Position numbers and translations under genes: made by a program. Shown one piece after another: positions 12,331-25,460 of a stretch of 64,000 nt of DNA. The notes below the pieces were generated by a model, which saw only the letters and a list, made by a program, of their open reading frames with translations, had not been told where the DNA came from and ran no database searches. Each line of letters begins with the position of its first letter. The stretch's first letter is position 1. The DNA comes from Lentinula raphanica (Eukaryota; Basidiomycota; Agaricomycetes; Agaricales; Omphalotaceae): assembly GCA_027919835.1 (NCBI GenBank), contig JANVFP010000059.1:1-64000 (forward strand), given 5' to 3'.

Positions 12331-15300
12331 ATGACTGGATTCGAGGGGATGCAGTCGAAGGGTCAAGACTCTCAACTTGAGAAGATCAGCGCGGAGCACA
12401 CTGTCGACTCGGAGTCACTGATAGTGGATTCCAAAACGCATATAGAGGAAGAGGAGGCGTCAAGCAAAGATAACGTCGAATCCAAAAAGGAATCTCTAAA
12501 CAGAAAGATAGAGCTAGATACTGGACATCTTAAAGTACGAATTCGTGGTGCATGGTGGCAATTTTGGTACGTCTAGTACATCGAGACCTGGGTGAAATTA
12601 TTGGTCTAAATGCTCGTCATCAGGCTTCCGAAAAATATTCCCCCACCCGCACCGGACAACTTGGACGACGTTCCGGTGAGTTTAGGAACGGGTATCATGT
12701 GTTGGATGTGAATGTGAACGAGAAAATCTCTAGGTAATCCCGGTGAACACCGCGTCGTTATTTTCACGATGGACTTTTACTTGGATCGATCCTCTCATGG
12801 TATGTCTTGGGGGAAATATGTACAAATACTATATGCGCTTGACATGTTTCAAAGGTTCTAGGCTATCAAAGAACTCTCCAGGCATCTGATCTGTGGAAGA
12901 TGGATTCTAACCAAGAATCAGGCTATTTGTCGGAACAATTGGACGCTGCGTGGTCTCGTAGGGTTCAAGCTGCTGATGAGTGGAATCTTAAGCTTGCGAC
13001 CGGGGAGCTGCAACCAGGGATCTTCAAACGTGCCTCGTGGAATATTCAAGCCGCGCTTCAGCTTGGCTCCATTTCAGGCAAAAACAGAAAAGCGCGAAGA
13101 GCGCAGCTAGAGAGTCGATGGAGAGAGATCGATGGAAGAAAGCAACCCAGTTTGGCTTGGAGTGTCAATGATGTGTTCGGAAGCATGTTTTGGATCGCTG
13201 GCGTATACAAGGTCCGTTGAGAATTCTTGTTCAGTAAGTATTCGAGTTTGAAGACAACCATTCTCTAGGTATTTAGTGATACAGCTCAGATGATGAGTCC
13301 TCTATTAGCGAAGGTAAACCACTGCTCAAGAGTTAGAACAAGGATAGTATAGAGTCTGAATTTTGATTCGCTCAGGCTATCATTAGCTTTGCAGAGGAAC
13401 GTGCTTCTGCAAAGCAAGACGGTTCTCCCATGCCTAGCGTAGGTCGTGGCATAGGCATGGCCATAGGCTTGGGTGTCATTGTAGTGTTTTCCAGCCTCAT
13501 GCAGCATCAGGTATCTTTCACAGTCAATAGAGTCATTCCCCACATCGCAGTTTTGATTTCAGTTGTACACAGTTTTTCTGGCGTTCAATGATTACTGGAG
13601 TCTTGACCCGCGGCGCTTTGATCAATTCTATCTACAAACGTAGCGTCGTACTCAATGCGAAATCTCGAGTCAAGCATTCAAATACAAACCTGATCAATCA
13701 CATTTCGACCGATGTAGGTGCCTTTATTGACCATATAGTTTTGCTCACTCTGACTTACGTGTCTAGGTTAGTCGGATAGATGCTGCCGCGCAATGGTTTG
13801 TGAGTAGAGCCATTCTCTCTCAGATGAGGAATCGACTTTGATGGAATTTGGTTACATACTCTGTAGCATTGCGGTACGTTCATGGTCATCGATCCTGAAA
13901 TTTTGCAAGTTCTCAGAGCTCATATCTCATGATTCCAGGCTGGACGGCCCCAATACAGGTTCTAGTATGCCTGATTATTCTACTTGTGCAGGTGCGTCTA
14001 TTTGCAACCGAATAGTCGAGGTTGATTCACTCCATAATCTTGATCATTCCAGCTTGGGCCATCAGCTTTAGTGGGATTCGCATTGTTTCCTATCGCTGCT
14101 CCTCTGCAAGAGCGTATCATGACCCATAGGCTCAAAACTTGGAAAACCACAAACAAGTTTACTGAACAGAGGGCAAAGTTACTCGCGGAGAGTCTAGGTA
14201 CGACGTGTGTAACAGGATGATCTCTATTGAACTTAGCCAGTGTGATACAGGTGTGATGCGCGTTGTGAAATATTTCTCATACGAAGGACCATTTCTGGAC
14301 CGTGAGTGGTACCAACACTGTAGCCTACCGTTTTTCTCTGGTGGTTTTGTACTTACCGTATCTAGGGATATTCAACATGAGGTACAACGAGGTCTATGGA
14401 GTGAGATGGATGAACCATATGCAATCAGTCAAGTGAGGAAATTTTCTAATTTACTATGTAGTACTACCGCTCACCGTCATGCGTGTTCTCGCAGCGTTGC
14501 GTTTGCATATTCTGTCCCAGTACTCGCAGCGACGCTTTCATTCGTTACATACGCGCACGTCTCTGGTGGACAGTTCAATGCTGCCATCATCTTCTCTTCT
14601 CTCAGTCTGTTTCAGGCAAGTCTTGACTGCTGAAGCCATACTATGCGTATGCTCAACTGCATTGTACTCCCGCAAGCTTCTCCGTCAGCCAATGATGTTT
14701 TTCCCACGTGCCATGTCAGTGACAACAGACGCCCAAAATGCTTTCTCGCGTCTTTCGGACCTTTTTCATGCGGAATTGTTGGACGAAAGCCCCTTCACCA
14801 TAGATCGCAAACAAGGACCTGCCCTAGATGTTAACAAGGCCACATTCGAATGGGAGATCATACCCAACGTTGATAACAATGACAACGACAAAGCCATCTC
14901 TGAGAAGGAAGAAATAACGAGCGAGCCATTCCAAGTACGAGAAATCGACATGACGGTTCAGCGGGGTCAACTTGTGGCCATTGTTGGTCGGGTAGGGAGT
15001 GGGAAGGTGAGTTCAACACTCGTCCATTGTCTACCTGCGTCCAACAACGTCGATCTCATGCTACGTACCTAGTCAAGCTTGCTGCAAGGCCTCGTCGGAG
15101 AAATGAGAAAAATCTCGGGCGAATTCAGCTTCGGTGGCCGTGTAGCATACTGTCCCCAAACTGCGTGGATCCAGAATTCTACCTTGGTTAGTGGTTGAAC
15201 GTTGATGTTTGGCATTGCATTCGGGAAAGCTGACATGATGATGACACCCGCCACCTCTTCCGAAAATAGAGGAACAATATTCTGTTTGGCCAGCCATTCG

Positions 15301-18300
15301 ATGAAACAAGATACTGGAAGGTGCTGGAACGAGCCTGCTTGATCCCGGATTTGCAAATGCTTCCTGATGGTGACCTTACTGAAGCAAGTTATGTCAATCG
15401 GTCCCTCCTGTTTAGTCTGATACATTATTGCTAGATCGGAGAAAAAGGCATTAATCTCAGTGGCGGTCAACGACAAAGAGTATGATGAGCTTGAATCCGA
15501 TTCGTGCTTGCAGATCGAATTTTCCCCTTCTATAGGTCAATATCGCGCGTGCCCTCTATTACAACGCGGACATTATCCTGTTCGACGATCCGCTTTCCGC
15601 TGGTATGCTTCTTACTGTACTGACTGTGAAACTCGCTCAACAGACTTCCTAGTCGATGCTCATGTTGGAAGGAGCTTATTCTATGGCGCAATCCAGACCT
15701 TGGTCAAGTCGGAGGGCAAGACAGTGATTCTCGTTACGCACGCGCAGCACTTCCTTTCGAGTTGCGATTTCATCTTTACAATGGACAACGGGAGAATAGC
15801 CGAACAAGGATCATACAAAGACCTTATTGATCATGACGGAGAGTTTGCCCGTCTGGATCGAGAGTTCGGTGGTGATTCAACTCCTGAAACTAGGACGCAA
15901 TTGGTCGACGCAGCTACAATTGAAGCGATGAAGTCAAAATCCGATCGTAGAGACCGCAAGGGTGCCGGAATTGGAAAATTGGAAGGAAAACTCATGGTGA
16001 AGGAAAAGCGCACCACAGGCTCCTTGTCATGGGCAGGTGAGTATTTTGAGTTTGTGGAGGTAATGTATTGACTGAAGTTGCACTTAGTCTATAAAACCTA
16101 TCTCCGTGCGGGCTTAGCATGGTTCAGTATACCTTTGATCGCACTATCTATCCTCTTAATGCAAGGAAGTCAAATCATTAACTCATATACGCTTGTATGG
16201 TGGGAGGCGAAGTGGGTTCTTTTGTATTCTCATCCTGTTTTGAGTGTACACTCAACTACTTTCATTGATGCTTGTGCAGTCAATTTGGATGGTCTTTCGC
16301 TCTCTACGAGGTGCTTTATGCTGCTCTTGGAATATTTCAAGCAACGTTCACGATTGTGATGTGAGCCTTTTATGGTCAGATCCACGATTACCCACCTCTT
16401 CATTTACGGATTACTATGTAGGGGTCTTGCGATTGACATGATGTCTACGTTCACTTCCAGAAATCTCCACAACGATGGCACGCGTGCGGTCATGTATGCG
16501 CCAATGTCGTTTTTTGATACTACGGTCAGCATCTCAATTCGAATGTTGTAAAATTATTTGATATCTAATTCTTGTTCAGCCAATGGGAAGGATACAGAGT
16601 GTGTTTGGGAAAGATGTAGACAGTAAGTCATCCGTTGCCCATCGTTGATATTTCGATCCAATTCATACACAATGAACATTCTCCAGACCTCGATATACAA
16701 CTCCCTAGTATGTATCACTCTCATACCCTTGGTTGGGCGTATTCTGACCTCCGGCTCAGCTTCGATGAAGATGAGTGAGTATAACCTTGTGACTTCTCAT
16801 TGAGCTCGTAGTGGTAAACGGTCTTTAGCTGTTTTGCTTCTATCTAATGTTGTTGGATCGGTGATCATCATCTCCATCCTTGAACCATATTTCCGTGAGT
16901 CCTTTCAATAAAGAAAGAAGAATCACTCAATTCTTAAATTGGCCAACTCTAGTCATCGCTGTCTTTGTTATTGCTTTTGCATATCAATACTTCGCCTCTT
17001 TTTACAGAGCCAGCGCAAGAGAAGTGAAAAGACTCGATGCCATGCTCCGGTCTCTCTTGTACTCTCATTTCTCGGAGTCTCTGACAGGTGCGCGAAAGAG
17101 AAGTCCTTCATCACCACGCTAATCAATCTATTCAGGCTTGCCTACTATCCGTAGTTATGGAGAAATACCGCAGTTCATAAATGACAACAGATTCTACATC
17201 GACTTGGAAAACCGGGCCCTGTTTTTAACGGTCACGAATCAAAGGTATCTTGAGACATTTACGAATCGAGATATCGCGATTAATTGTATCCACAGATGGC
17301 TCGCGGTCAGGCTCGATGCTCTCGGAGCATTCCTTGTGTTCTTTGTATATATCATCTTGTCTACTGAGTTTCCCAGCTCAACGTTTTGCTTGCCTCTAGA
17401 TCGCCATATTTTCCGTAACTGGAGTTGGTGGTATAAATGCTGCACAAATCGGTTTGGTACTAACCTATGCCAGTCAGTAGTATGACTCTCCATGATGATT
17501 GATCTGATTGTTCTTCAGCTTCTCTCACTCAACTGCTTGGGAGAATGACAAGACAGTCAGCTGAGCTTGAGGTATGTGTATTTTCTTTACTTCTAGGCCT
17601 ATGTTCCTCACATCTTCTTAGAACTACATGAACTCTGTAGAACGAAGTAGGTTTCTACCAATGCATCATTTGTGAAGTCCACGTACAGTCACTCAACTTC
17701 ATGCCTTCGCGTCAGTCGCACATTACAGCCACCGTGGTTATATTGATCAAGAAGCACCTCATGAAATCCCAGAATGCAAGCCTCCTCAAGATTGGCCTCA
17801 TCAAGGAGCAATACTCTTCAAAGACGTATCCATGAGATACAGGTCCGGACTCCCTAATGTGCTTCACGACGTCAATTTGTCCATCAATCCCGGGGCGAGA
17901 ATTGGCATTGTGGGTCGCACAGGTGAGCCAGGAAAGATTGTCTCTGTGAGCGACCGGAGACTTGACGCAAATACAGGTGCCGGAAAGTCATCGCTGACAC
18001 TATGCTTGCTCCGGATTGTGGAATTTTCTGGGCTCATTGAAATTGACAAGTACGTTTGCTCTTTGATTTACTTGAATGGGCACAGAGATATTCCTCTAGT
18101 GTTGACATATCAAAGATCGGTTTAAAGGATTTGCGCACCAAGATTGCCATAATCCCACAAGATGTATGTGTAGTCACAACTCTTTGTGTCTAATTCTGAC
18201 TTGAACTGCCTCTAGCCCATATTGTTCAGCGGTGAGTTGGGCGCACGGATCGTTGTGACAATTCTCATATCACCTACATGCAACAGGGACAGTTAGGTCG

Positions 18301-18987
18301 ACCTTGGACCCATTTTCTCTCTACGATGACGCGCGCTTGTGGGACGCGTTGCGACGGTCATCCCTCGTGGAAGCCCGTTCTTCTAGTGATTCGTTGTGCG
18401 ATCTCGACGATCGGAATGGCAGAATCACGCTTGACACCGTTATCGAACCAGAGGGGACCAACCTCAGCCTCGGCCAAAGATCCCTATTGAGTCTTGCTAG
18501 GGCCCTGGTAAAGGATTCACGGGTCGTGATACTTGATGAAGCAACGTCCGTATACCAACACGCTCACATTCCATATACATCGAAGCTCACCCTACTCCTT
18601 TCCCAGTGCGTCGGTGGATTTGGAAACGGATAAGCAAATACAAGACACCATTAGAACTGAATTCCAGGATCGAACTTTGCTATGCATAGCTCGTGTGTCA
18701 TTTCTCTTCTACCTCTGAGGCCTGAGGCTTTGACGTCCTGAATTGGTTACTCACAGACCGACTTCGAACTGTCATAGGCTACGACCAGATCCTCGTAATG
18801 GATGCTGGACGAGTTGCGGTAGCTATCTGCCCTTTCAAAATTCGTGTACCGTAGATTCACTCACACCGCGTTACAGGAGTTCGATTCACCTCTCAACCTT
18901 TTCCAAAAACATGACAGCATATTCCGCAGCTTGTGTAACAGAAGTAACATATCGCAATCAGATATAGAGAACTCGCGAGCTTCTTGA
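12331..18987 (+). CDS. ABC transporter, ABCC/MRP subfamily, YOR1-like exporter
   Basis: Forty-one exons join without a frame break to 1445 residues, the normal length for YOR1-type full transporters without a TMD0. After an acidic N-terminal tail come [16 protein letters not shown], the first membrane domain (exons from 13269), and NBD1 with Walker A GRVGSGKSS, signature LSGGQRQR, Walker [11 protein letters not shown] and H-loop THAQHF. The second membrane domain (from 16088) leads to NBD2 with [29 protein letters not shown] and AHRLRT. It is expected to pump anionic drugs or conjugates across the plasma membrane. The exons include one of 7 bases (13867-13873), one of 15 (16760-16774) and one of 16 (18216-18231). 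Two introns begin GC rather than GT (14616 and 15384). Not a pseudogene: all catalytic motifs survive. Confidence 0.92.
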
Positions 18988-19251
18988 ACCAGCTGGGTGA
19001 GATCATGTAGAACTAGATCATGTATGAGTCGTAGACGTACTTCATATGTACTCATCCTTCATGAACGGTCAACGTTCTTGACTGGAGTTTGACTCCATGA
19101 AAATCAGCGCCTGGGCGCTCCATCAACAATAGGAAGGCGCTTACTCATTTGGCCCCCCTCTTTCAGTGTTACCATCTGCTGCAACCTCTCACTCTCCTCT
19201 ATACGACCAAAACGGTGCACTCTTCGCGTATATAACCCGCTTGTCTCGAGA

Positions 19252-21519
19252 ATGGGCAATGATACTGCTTCAAAGTACAGAACAACTATATCTTTGTTCT
19301 TCATACTCATTCAGTTCATCCCTCAGATTCAAACGAATCTACAACTCGTTGCCACCGGAGGCCCAGAAAGAAATTGTAGATAAACACCTCACTGAACTCT
19401 TGAACTCCTTGCCGAAAGAGAAAACGAAGAAAGGTGAGTAAGACATTCGTATCGTGAACAAGAAATTCTAAGTCTAATCATGGAAATTAGTGGTGTCTGC
19501 AGCAACACGCCTTCAGAAAAAATACAGCCGCATCCCCGAACTTGATATCAAAGGCAAGAAGAAAGAGCTACGCTCTCTTCTGACAGATTTGCGACGCGAC
19601 CGTAAACGCACCTTCCTCAAAGAAATGTCAAGACGCGGAGAAATCTTCTCGGAAATCATTGATAGCGTGGCTAGCTGGATCGTGGACATTTGGAAACTGG
19701 TGTTCGAGCACAAAGTGTGCTTCTCACAGGCTCACGCAGCTCTATTGTATATCTGGGAGGTGATTCTCGAGCTGGGTGAAAGTTCAATGGCCGGAGGGTG
19801 CGCAGTCTGGTCGATATCATCAACTAACTTTGTACTAATATCGAGCTCTTGTTGGATTAGGTGCAAATGCGATGTCAACTCCATCCCTGTAGAACTTTCT
19901 ATCACAAACTCGGCGGGGAAGTGCATCAAGCGATTCTCTTATCCGAATATACAAAGGATGGACAGAATCTTATTGTGGATGTGGAGAGAGCTCTTTGTGT
20001 CAATGTTGGCAGCCAATGGTGATTTCTCTAAGAAAGAGATTCCAGACATGCTCGGAGATATCGAAGATAGCTTTGGGTGGAGGTCTTTGTCGAAGATGAT
20101 CTACGGTGGTAGTAACGGTGAGTTTCCTCGCGAATTGAAACATCTAAAGAATCTCAATACATCCCAGATGATGACGACGATGAAGACGATGACCATTTCT
20201 TTGATGATCTCCTTTCGTGCTTTGACGATGAGGATGAGGATGATGACGAGGACGAGGACGCCCTCACAGATTGTGATGACAGTGGGGATGAAATTGACTG
20301 TATCTGCGGGCTTCATGCCCACCATTGGTCTTCGAAAGTTAACGAGCAACGATATCGCATCCGCGAACTTGTAGAGACACATCTCTGTAACTTGTTCAAG
20401 TCGGAACCTTCCCTGCACTCTACCTCGATATACTCGATCTCAGCACTCGGCCCAAGGAAACTACTCAGCAACTCATGAACAGTCTATCTCAAATCGCAAC
20501 AAGTTCTTCCTCGACCTTTGCAGCAACCCTCGCAATATACGCCATCGAATACAAGGCTCATGATACTTATAAACTCCTAGAGTCGCACTCTTATCTCATT
20601 CGACCGCAGGATGCTCCCCATTATCAGGCAGCTGTCCTGTTACTGGTCCAAGAACCCAAATACAGACCCCGCGCATTGAAAATTATAGAGAAAGAGCTCC
20701 AGGAAACGGTTCATTCCCTTCGACTCCTTATCGAAACTTGTTTTAGGGGCATAAATACCGAGACCAGCAAGGCCGCACTCCAGCGGCTATTGAAACTCCA
20801 ATTGACTTCACAATCTCGCACCGACCGATTGAACGACTGGGTCGATTCTGTGATCACACCGAACTCGCTGAATCCCATGGCATTCGCGGCTGCGATGATG
20901 ATGGGCTTTCCTCCCGATCTCGACGATGGAGACGACTACGACATAATGAGCTTCCTGGATCTCGATCCGGACGATCCAGACCTTGCAGACTTAAGGGATC
21001 AGTTTCGACCCAATCTCAGAAGCAGATTCGAAGGCTGGGTAAGTCTTGCGTCAGATTGCAAAGGCGGGCAGACTTTGTTGGCGAAACTGTATATCAAGAC
21101 GGTGCAAGAGATGCCATATATTTCCGCCGCGGATGTCTCTGACGAGATGCTTAATCGGTATGAAATATTTCGTATTTTGTTTCTCCTCTGACGGTTTGAT
21201 TGACATTGTGCCCTGCGTTGTACAGGTACTTCTCTTCACCCTCATACACTGTCCAAGCTCACAGTGACTAATGAACGTTATTTCTAGTCTTTCCCAGCGT
21301 CCTACCAAAGAACACGTCGCGGATGCTCTTGAAGGGCTGGCAGAGTTTATTAAATTGCAGAAGGCCAAGTTCCGGATACACGGTTTACATAAGTATGCTA
21401 AAGGACGCAGCGGTACCCCGAAGCACTCTAGTACACCTGCAGCTGCTCCTCCTACCTCGGTTTCTACTCAACCACCACCACCGAGTACGGTGCCCGGTGG
21501 GTTGGCAGATGTCGACTAA
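19252..21519 (+). CDS. Unrecognised basidiomycete protein with acidic low-complexity stretch
   Basis: I do not recognise the family. A start at 19252 (MGNDTASNSSLRFKR) fits a chain of introns: exons 19252-19274, 19315-19433, 19491-19759, 19861-19998, 20033-20117, then 20168 onward. The last exons end near 21157 and run 21288-21519. The product would have a basic helical N-terminus (LPPEAQKEIVDKHLTELLN), a Cys/His-containing region, a run of Asp/Glu at about 20168-20280, CICGLHAHHWSS, a long helical part (residues from about 20410, with FPPDLDDGDDYDIMSFLDLD), and a Pro/Ser/Thr-rich tail. The join between the HAHHW exon and the segment from 20409 was not solved: no canonical intron keeps frame, so an unusual intron or a frameshift is possible. 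Confidence 0.65.
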
Positions 21520-22360
21520 ACACGTACATATTGATCATGAAGTGACTGAGGTGAATCAAATATCACCCTCCAGCTTTTGTCTCTTATTGTTGCTTGCCTA
21601 TGATTGCTATCTATCAACCTACTCTACGTGTAAACTTTCAATTCCCTTCCTCATTTCCCTCTAGTCTTTTTTGTTGCATGCTTTCTCTGCCCTTCAATCG
21701 ATTCTTGAATTTTGATGAACCGAGTATGTGTTTCCGGACTGTGTTAGTTGCATACAGCTTTGGACTCCACTGACATCTGCCCCGTCCCGAATGACTACCC
21801 CGCCTTTTGTATACATACTTTGCTTGTCGCTCGCCGAGACCTCAAAATCTGATGCGACGATCTGAACAATACATAATCATCAGTGTATGACTCTCCGACG
21901 TTTTTCGCGTCCCCTTTCAAGAACCATCTCCGAGACACCAGTGAGTCGAATCTTCCTGGAGCCTTGAACCCCCGGATCCGATTCGGGTGTTTGACTTGGA
22001 TCCTTTTCTTACCGTTTGCGCCACCTCAACGTTGAGCGAACTTGAAGCTGTTATTTCAAAACAGTATCACTTACCATGTAAGGAAAGTACTACATGCAAT
22101 CTGACATACTCGCTGCTCTTCAATCTTTAGTTCCACGATTCTGCTGCTTCCGCAATGTGATTCCAGACTAGCAGAAGCAGCGGAAGGACGATGCCCGAGT
22201 CGGATCATCTGAAGTGAACTAAAGGGGCATCATTTCCATATGATCTTTCTGTCATTGAAAGTTGTATCGTAACGCATCATAAACTCATACCATCATCCAC
22301 ACACTATCCTCTACAGACTATATACGCTACAGCCTACTCCTACCTTCCTTCCACAGATCC
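21520..22360. other. Intergenic region before the epoxide hydrolase-like gene
   Basis: About 840 bases with no supported coding frame. It includes pyrimidine-rich stretches just upstream of 22361, as expected for a fungal promoter and leader. No repeat or RNA gene found. Confidence 0.5.
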
Positions 22361-24037
22361 ATGCATTTTACTAGCCTTTCTACCGCTCTCTTTCTAGCCT
22401 TCGTTACTGAAACTCTCCAGACAACACCGGAATCGTTCAACCCTCGAGACTACATCAAGCGCAGCACGACCTGTAAAGCAGTGAAACGAGATTCGGACCA
22501 CGAACACGTCGATATAACCTTGAGCGAGTCTTCCTACTCTTCATTTGTGGCTCTTTCTGATACTAGGGGCAGGTTATGTCGATATCAATCCATCTGCCAA
22601 CACGACGTTGATCATGGTCCATGGGTGGCCAAGCCTCTGGAGTACATGGTCGTACCAGATCCAAGAGTTCAAAGTCAGTACTGCTCGCAATCTTCTAAAC
22701 AGGTAGTGCTCAACTGAAGACTCGCGTAGCGCGACTACCATTTGATCATCCCGGACTTGCGTGGGTTTGGCTCTTCTACGCATCCTGACGACGTGAAAGG
22801 CTCTGGAACGCTCTACGACCTCGTTGGAGATCTTCAATGTATACTCAAAGATGCGAAGGTGGAATCGGGCGTCTGCGTCGGGTCCGTTAGATCACAACTC
22901 CCAGTTCTCGCCCCGCCGCTGATTCACATGAACTATTTTTTAGACACGATTGGGGCTCAGCAGTCTGCTACGAAGCCGCACGATCACGACCGGACGTCTT
23001 CTCTGGCGTAGTAGGCGCAGTGGTACCTGTGCGTAGCCTTCCGGAAGCTCAGTTCGCATCCTGGCATCCTGTACTCATACTCACATTTCTCTGTTCTGCA
23101 TCGACTTTAGTACATTCCTTCCGCCGGGGCATACATCCCCATCAAACACTTGACGGCGGCGATACCCAAGCTCACCTACCAACTTTATTTCGACGGGAAG
23201 ACGTCGGAAGCTGCCGAAGAGCTAGACAAGGATACGCGCCGCTCAGTTCGTGCTACGCTTCGAACCAAAGACAGCCCTCCTCCAGATGGCTTTCTGACAA
23301 GCCCCCATTCGTTCTTGGACGCATGGGGCCATGTTGAGGAGGTATAATACCACTTGTTATTCGTGAAGTTCGACGCGGGAATATGATCTTTTCCTCCAAA
23401 TCACAGATTCCCCCTGTCCCGTTCTTCACATCTGCGGAGGAAGACTATTTCGTCGAGCAGTATGAGCTTCAGGGATTCAAGAATAGTGTGTACCTCTCTT
23501 TCTTCTCTTAAACCCTATGAATAAACCATTCCTCAGCTCTCCAGTTCTATACGGATGAAGTAAGCGTGTGAAACATCTTAAACTCACTGCCCACTGACAA
23601 ATCTCGCTTAGAACCGATATGCTTCATGGAAATTCGCTCAAGACCAGGGCAATCACACCATTCCTCAACCTGTGCTGGCGATTCTTCCAACTGATGTACG
23701 TTATCATATTCAAGCTATGGGATCAATCGAATTTTGATGCACTTCTTGAACAGGATCCAGTAGCGGATTGGGTTCTAGCGAGTCGTCTGCTTCATTCAGA
23801 AGATTTCTTGCCCAATCTGACGACAGAAGTGAGTTCCTTGTTCGTGTTGAATCAGAGACACCACTCAGACTGTTGTTACCTGTGCTCTTCCAGTTGCTTC
23901 CTGGTGCTCACTGGGTTCATTTGGAAAATCCTCATCTATTCAACGCCGTGATGAGAGACTGGCTCCATACTCATTTCCCGAGCAAGTCCCTGGAGGTCGA
24001 TGACAAAGATGCTGCTCATATCGAGGATGAACTTTGA
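22361..24037 (+). CDS. Alpha/beta hydrolase, epoxide hydrolase-like, probably secreted
   Basis: Exons after the first are clear: 22573-22673, 22730-22881, 22944-23022, 23111-23341, 23407-23485, 23537-23559, 23612-23695, 23754-23828 and 23894-24037. They carry the oxyanion motif HGWP, DYHLIIPDLRGFGSS, and the nucleophile elbow GHDWGS whose Asp attacks the epoxide. A cap domain contains YIPIKHLTAAIPKLTYQLYF, and the catalytic His lies in GAHWVHLENP. This arrangement is that of soluble epoxide hydrolases (EC 3.3.2). The first exon from 22361 encodes a hydrophobic start (LSTALFLAFVTE) resembling a signal peptide, but its 3' end could not be fixed: the donor that keeps frame may lie near 22472. 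Haloalkane dehalogenase is a less likely alternative. Substrate unknown. Confidence 0.82.
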
Positions 24038-24243
24038 GAGTGACTTGCGATAGCTCGTGCGTGAACTTATACTACCTGGGATGAACATGGAATATAGATG
24101 CTTTTCTATCCTGTATCGGGACCGTTGGTGCAAAATAAACTAAGCATTACAGCTACTATATTAGCAATGGATAATGTCTCTGGAATGCCCTGAACACTGA
24201 ACGACTGAACTAGCTTGAAGCAGTGTATTTTGTTGACCCTTCC

Positions 24244-25334
24244 TCATTCGCAGTACCTGCGCTCACCGAAATCACCTAAACCAGGGATGATATAAGCCTT
24301 CTCGTTCAAGCCTTCGTCGATCCATCCTGTGATGACTTTAAGACGAGGGAATTTTTCGCTGAAGGTTTTGAGACCTTCGGGTGAAGAGATCTGTATTCCT
24401 GAGTGAGGTCATGAATCGCACTAAGATCAGAAGCGACTTACGAGGTTTATGAATATAATACGATCCTCTGGAACACCATGTTCCATGAGGACGTCAACTG
24501 CTTTCATGGCCGAGCCGCCAGTAGCTAAAGGAGATATATTAGCGAAAAGTGATTTAACGTGCGGTATAACATACCCAACATGGGATCGAGAAGCAACACG
24601 TATCGCTTGGCGATATCAGACGGGAATTTTGAGTAGAAGAGTTTCGGCTGCGTTGTTTCCTCGTCCTAGATACTGTGTTATAACACGTAACCACATGAGA
24701 GGGTGTGTATATTGGCATACCCTTTGAATGAGGATCTTTCCGATACGGACACTACGGCACACTTCGCGTAGACCTGCTTCCATGGCCTGGCCGTAAACGT
24801 GTCATAAGCAGCGTAAAGATATAGTGTGGAATGAGAGGGACGTTTACCTCGCCAGCACGTAGGATCGACACTCCACATATCTTTCCCTCAAATCCAACAC
24901 CGACATAGGTGGACCCCTGAAGTATTATCGTTAGAATACGTTCCGAATAGATTGGCTATAAAGTGTAGAAGAGGTAGAGAACTCAGAAACAGCGCACTTA
25001 CAGTCGGAGTAGTTACAGTTTTCTGCACCACAGGAAGATGGTTCAAACCTTCTTCGACCAGTAGTCGGATGATGCGATCCGAGTAGAATAAAAAGTCTCC
25101 ACGAGAGGTGTCCTTGTCTCGAATGATAGTGTATAGAGCTTCAAGCTGAGCGGTCCGCGGAAGAGTGAAGACTGAGGAAGGAGAAGTGCCATTCGCGACA
25201 GCTGTGATTTTTGATGGAAGGGCATTAGATTGAAGAGCAGGTTGGGGAGGTGGAGCAGGTGCACCGCTAGTGGACATCGTGGCTATTGGTGCAGCGTGAG
25301 GAACAGGAGCTGGGGGGTGATGGTACGGAAACAA
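24244..25334 (-). CDS. FUR1: Uracil phosphoribosyltransferase (pyrimidine salvage)
   Basis: Converts uracil and PRPP to UMP. Six exons keep frame: 25334-25002, 24916-24848, 24786-24721, 24665-24575, 24524-24442, 24390-24244, giving 262 residues from the first ATG or 243 from the second (25277). Family marks are LYTIIRDKDTSRGDFLFYSD, RLLVEEGLNHLP, GVSILRAGEAMEAGLREVC, RIGKILIQRDEETTQPKL, the PRPP loop LLDPMLATGGSA, and the uracil-binding end YIIPGLGDFGERRYCE. The N-terminus before LPRTAQLEALYT is Pro/Ala-rich and probably disordered. It is divergent from the F-box gene, with only 126 bases between start codons. Intact. Confidence 0.94.
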
Positions 25335-25460
25335 GCTAACTTGTAGCGGCGCTAATCATGATAAAGTGCGGAACGGAACCGGGGCGGCCCGATTCCGCAA
25401 TCGACACCGAGGTCCCGGAAGCCGCATTGAGATCAGAACCGCCATCTCGCTCTGGGCTCG

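Noticed and set aside
15069..15476. 135-codon minus-strand frame inside the ABC transporter
   Set aside because: Antisense to NBD1 exons carrying the Walker and signature motifs.
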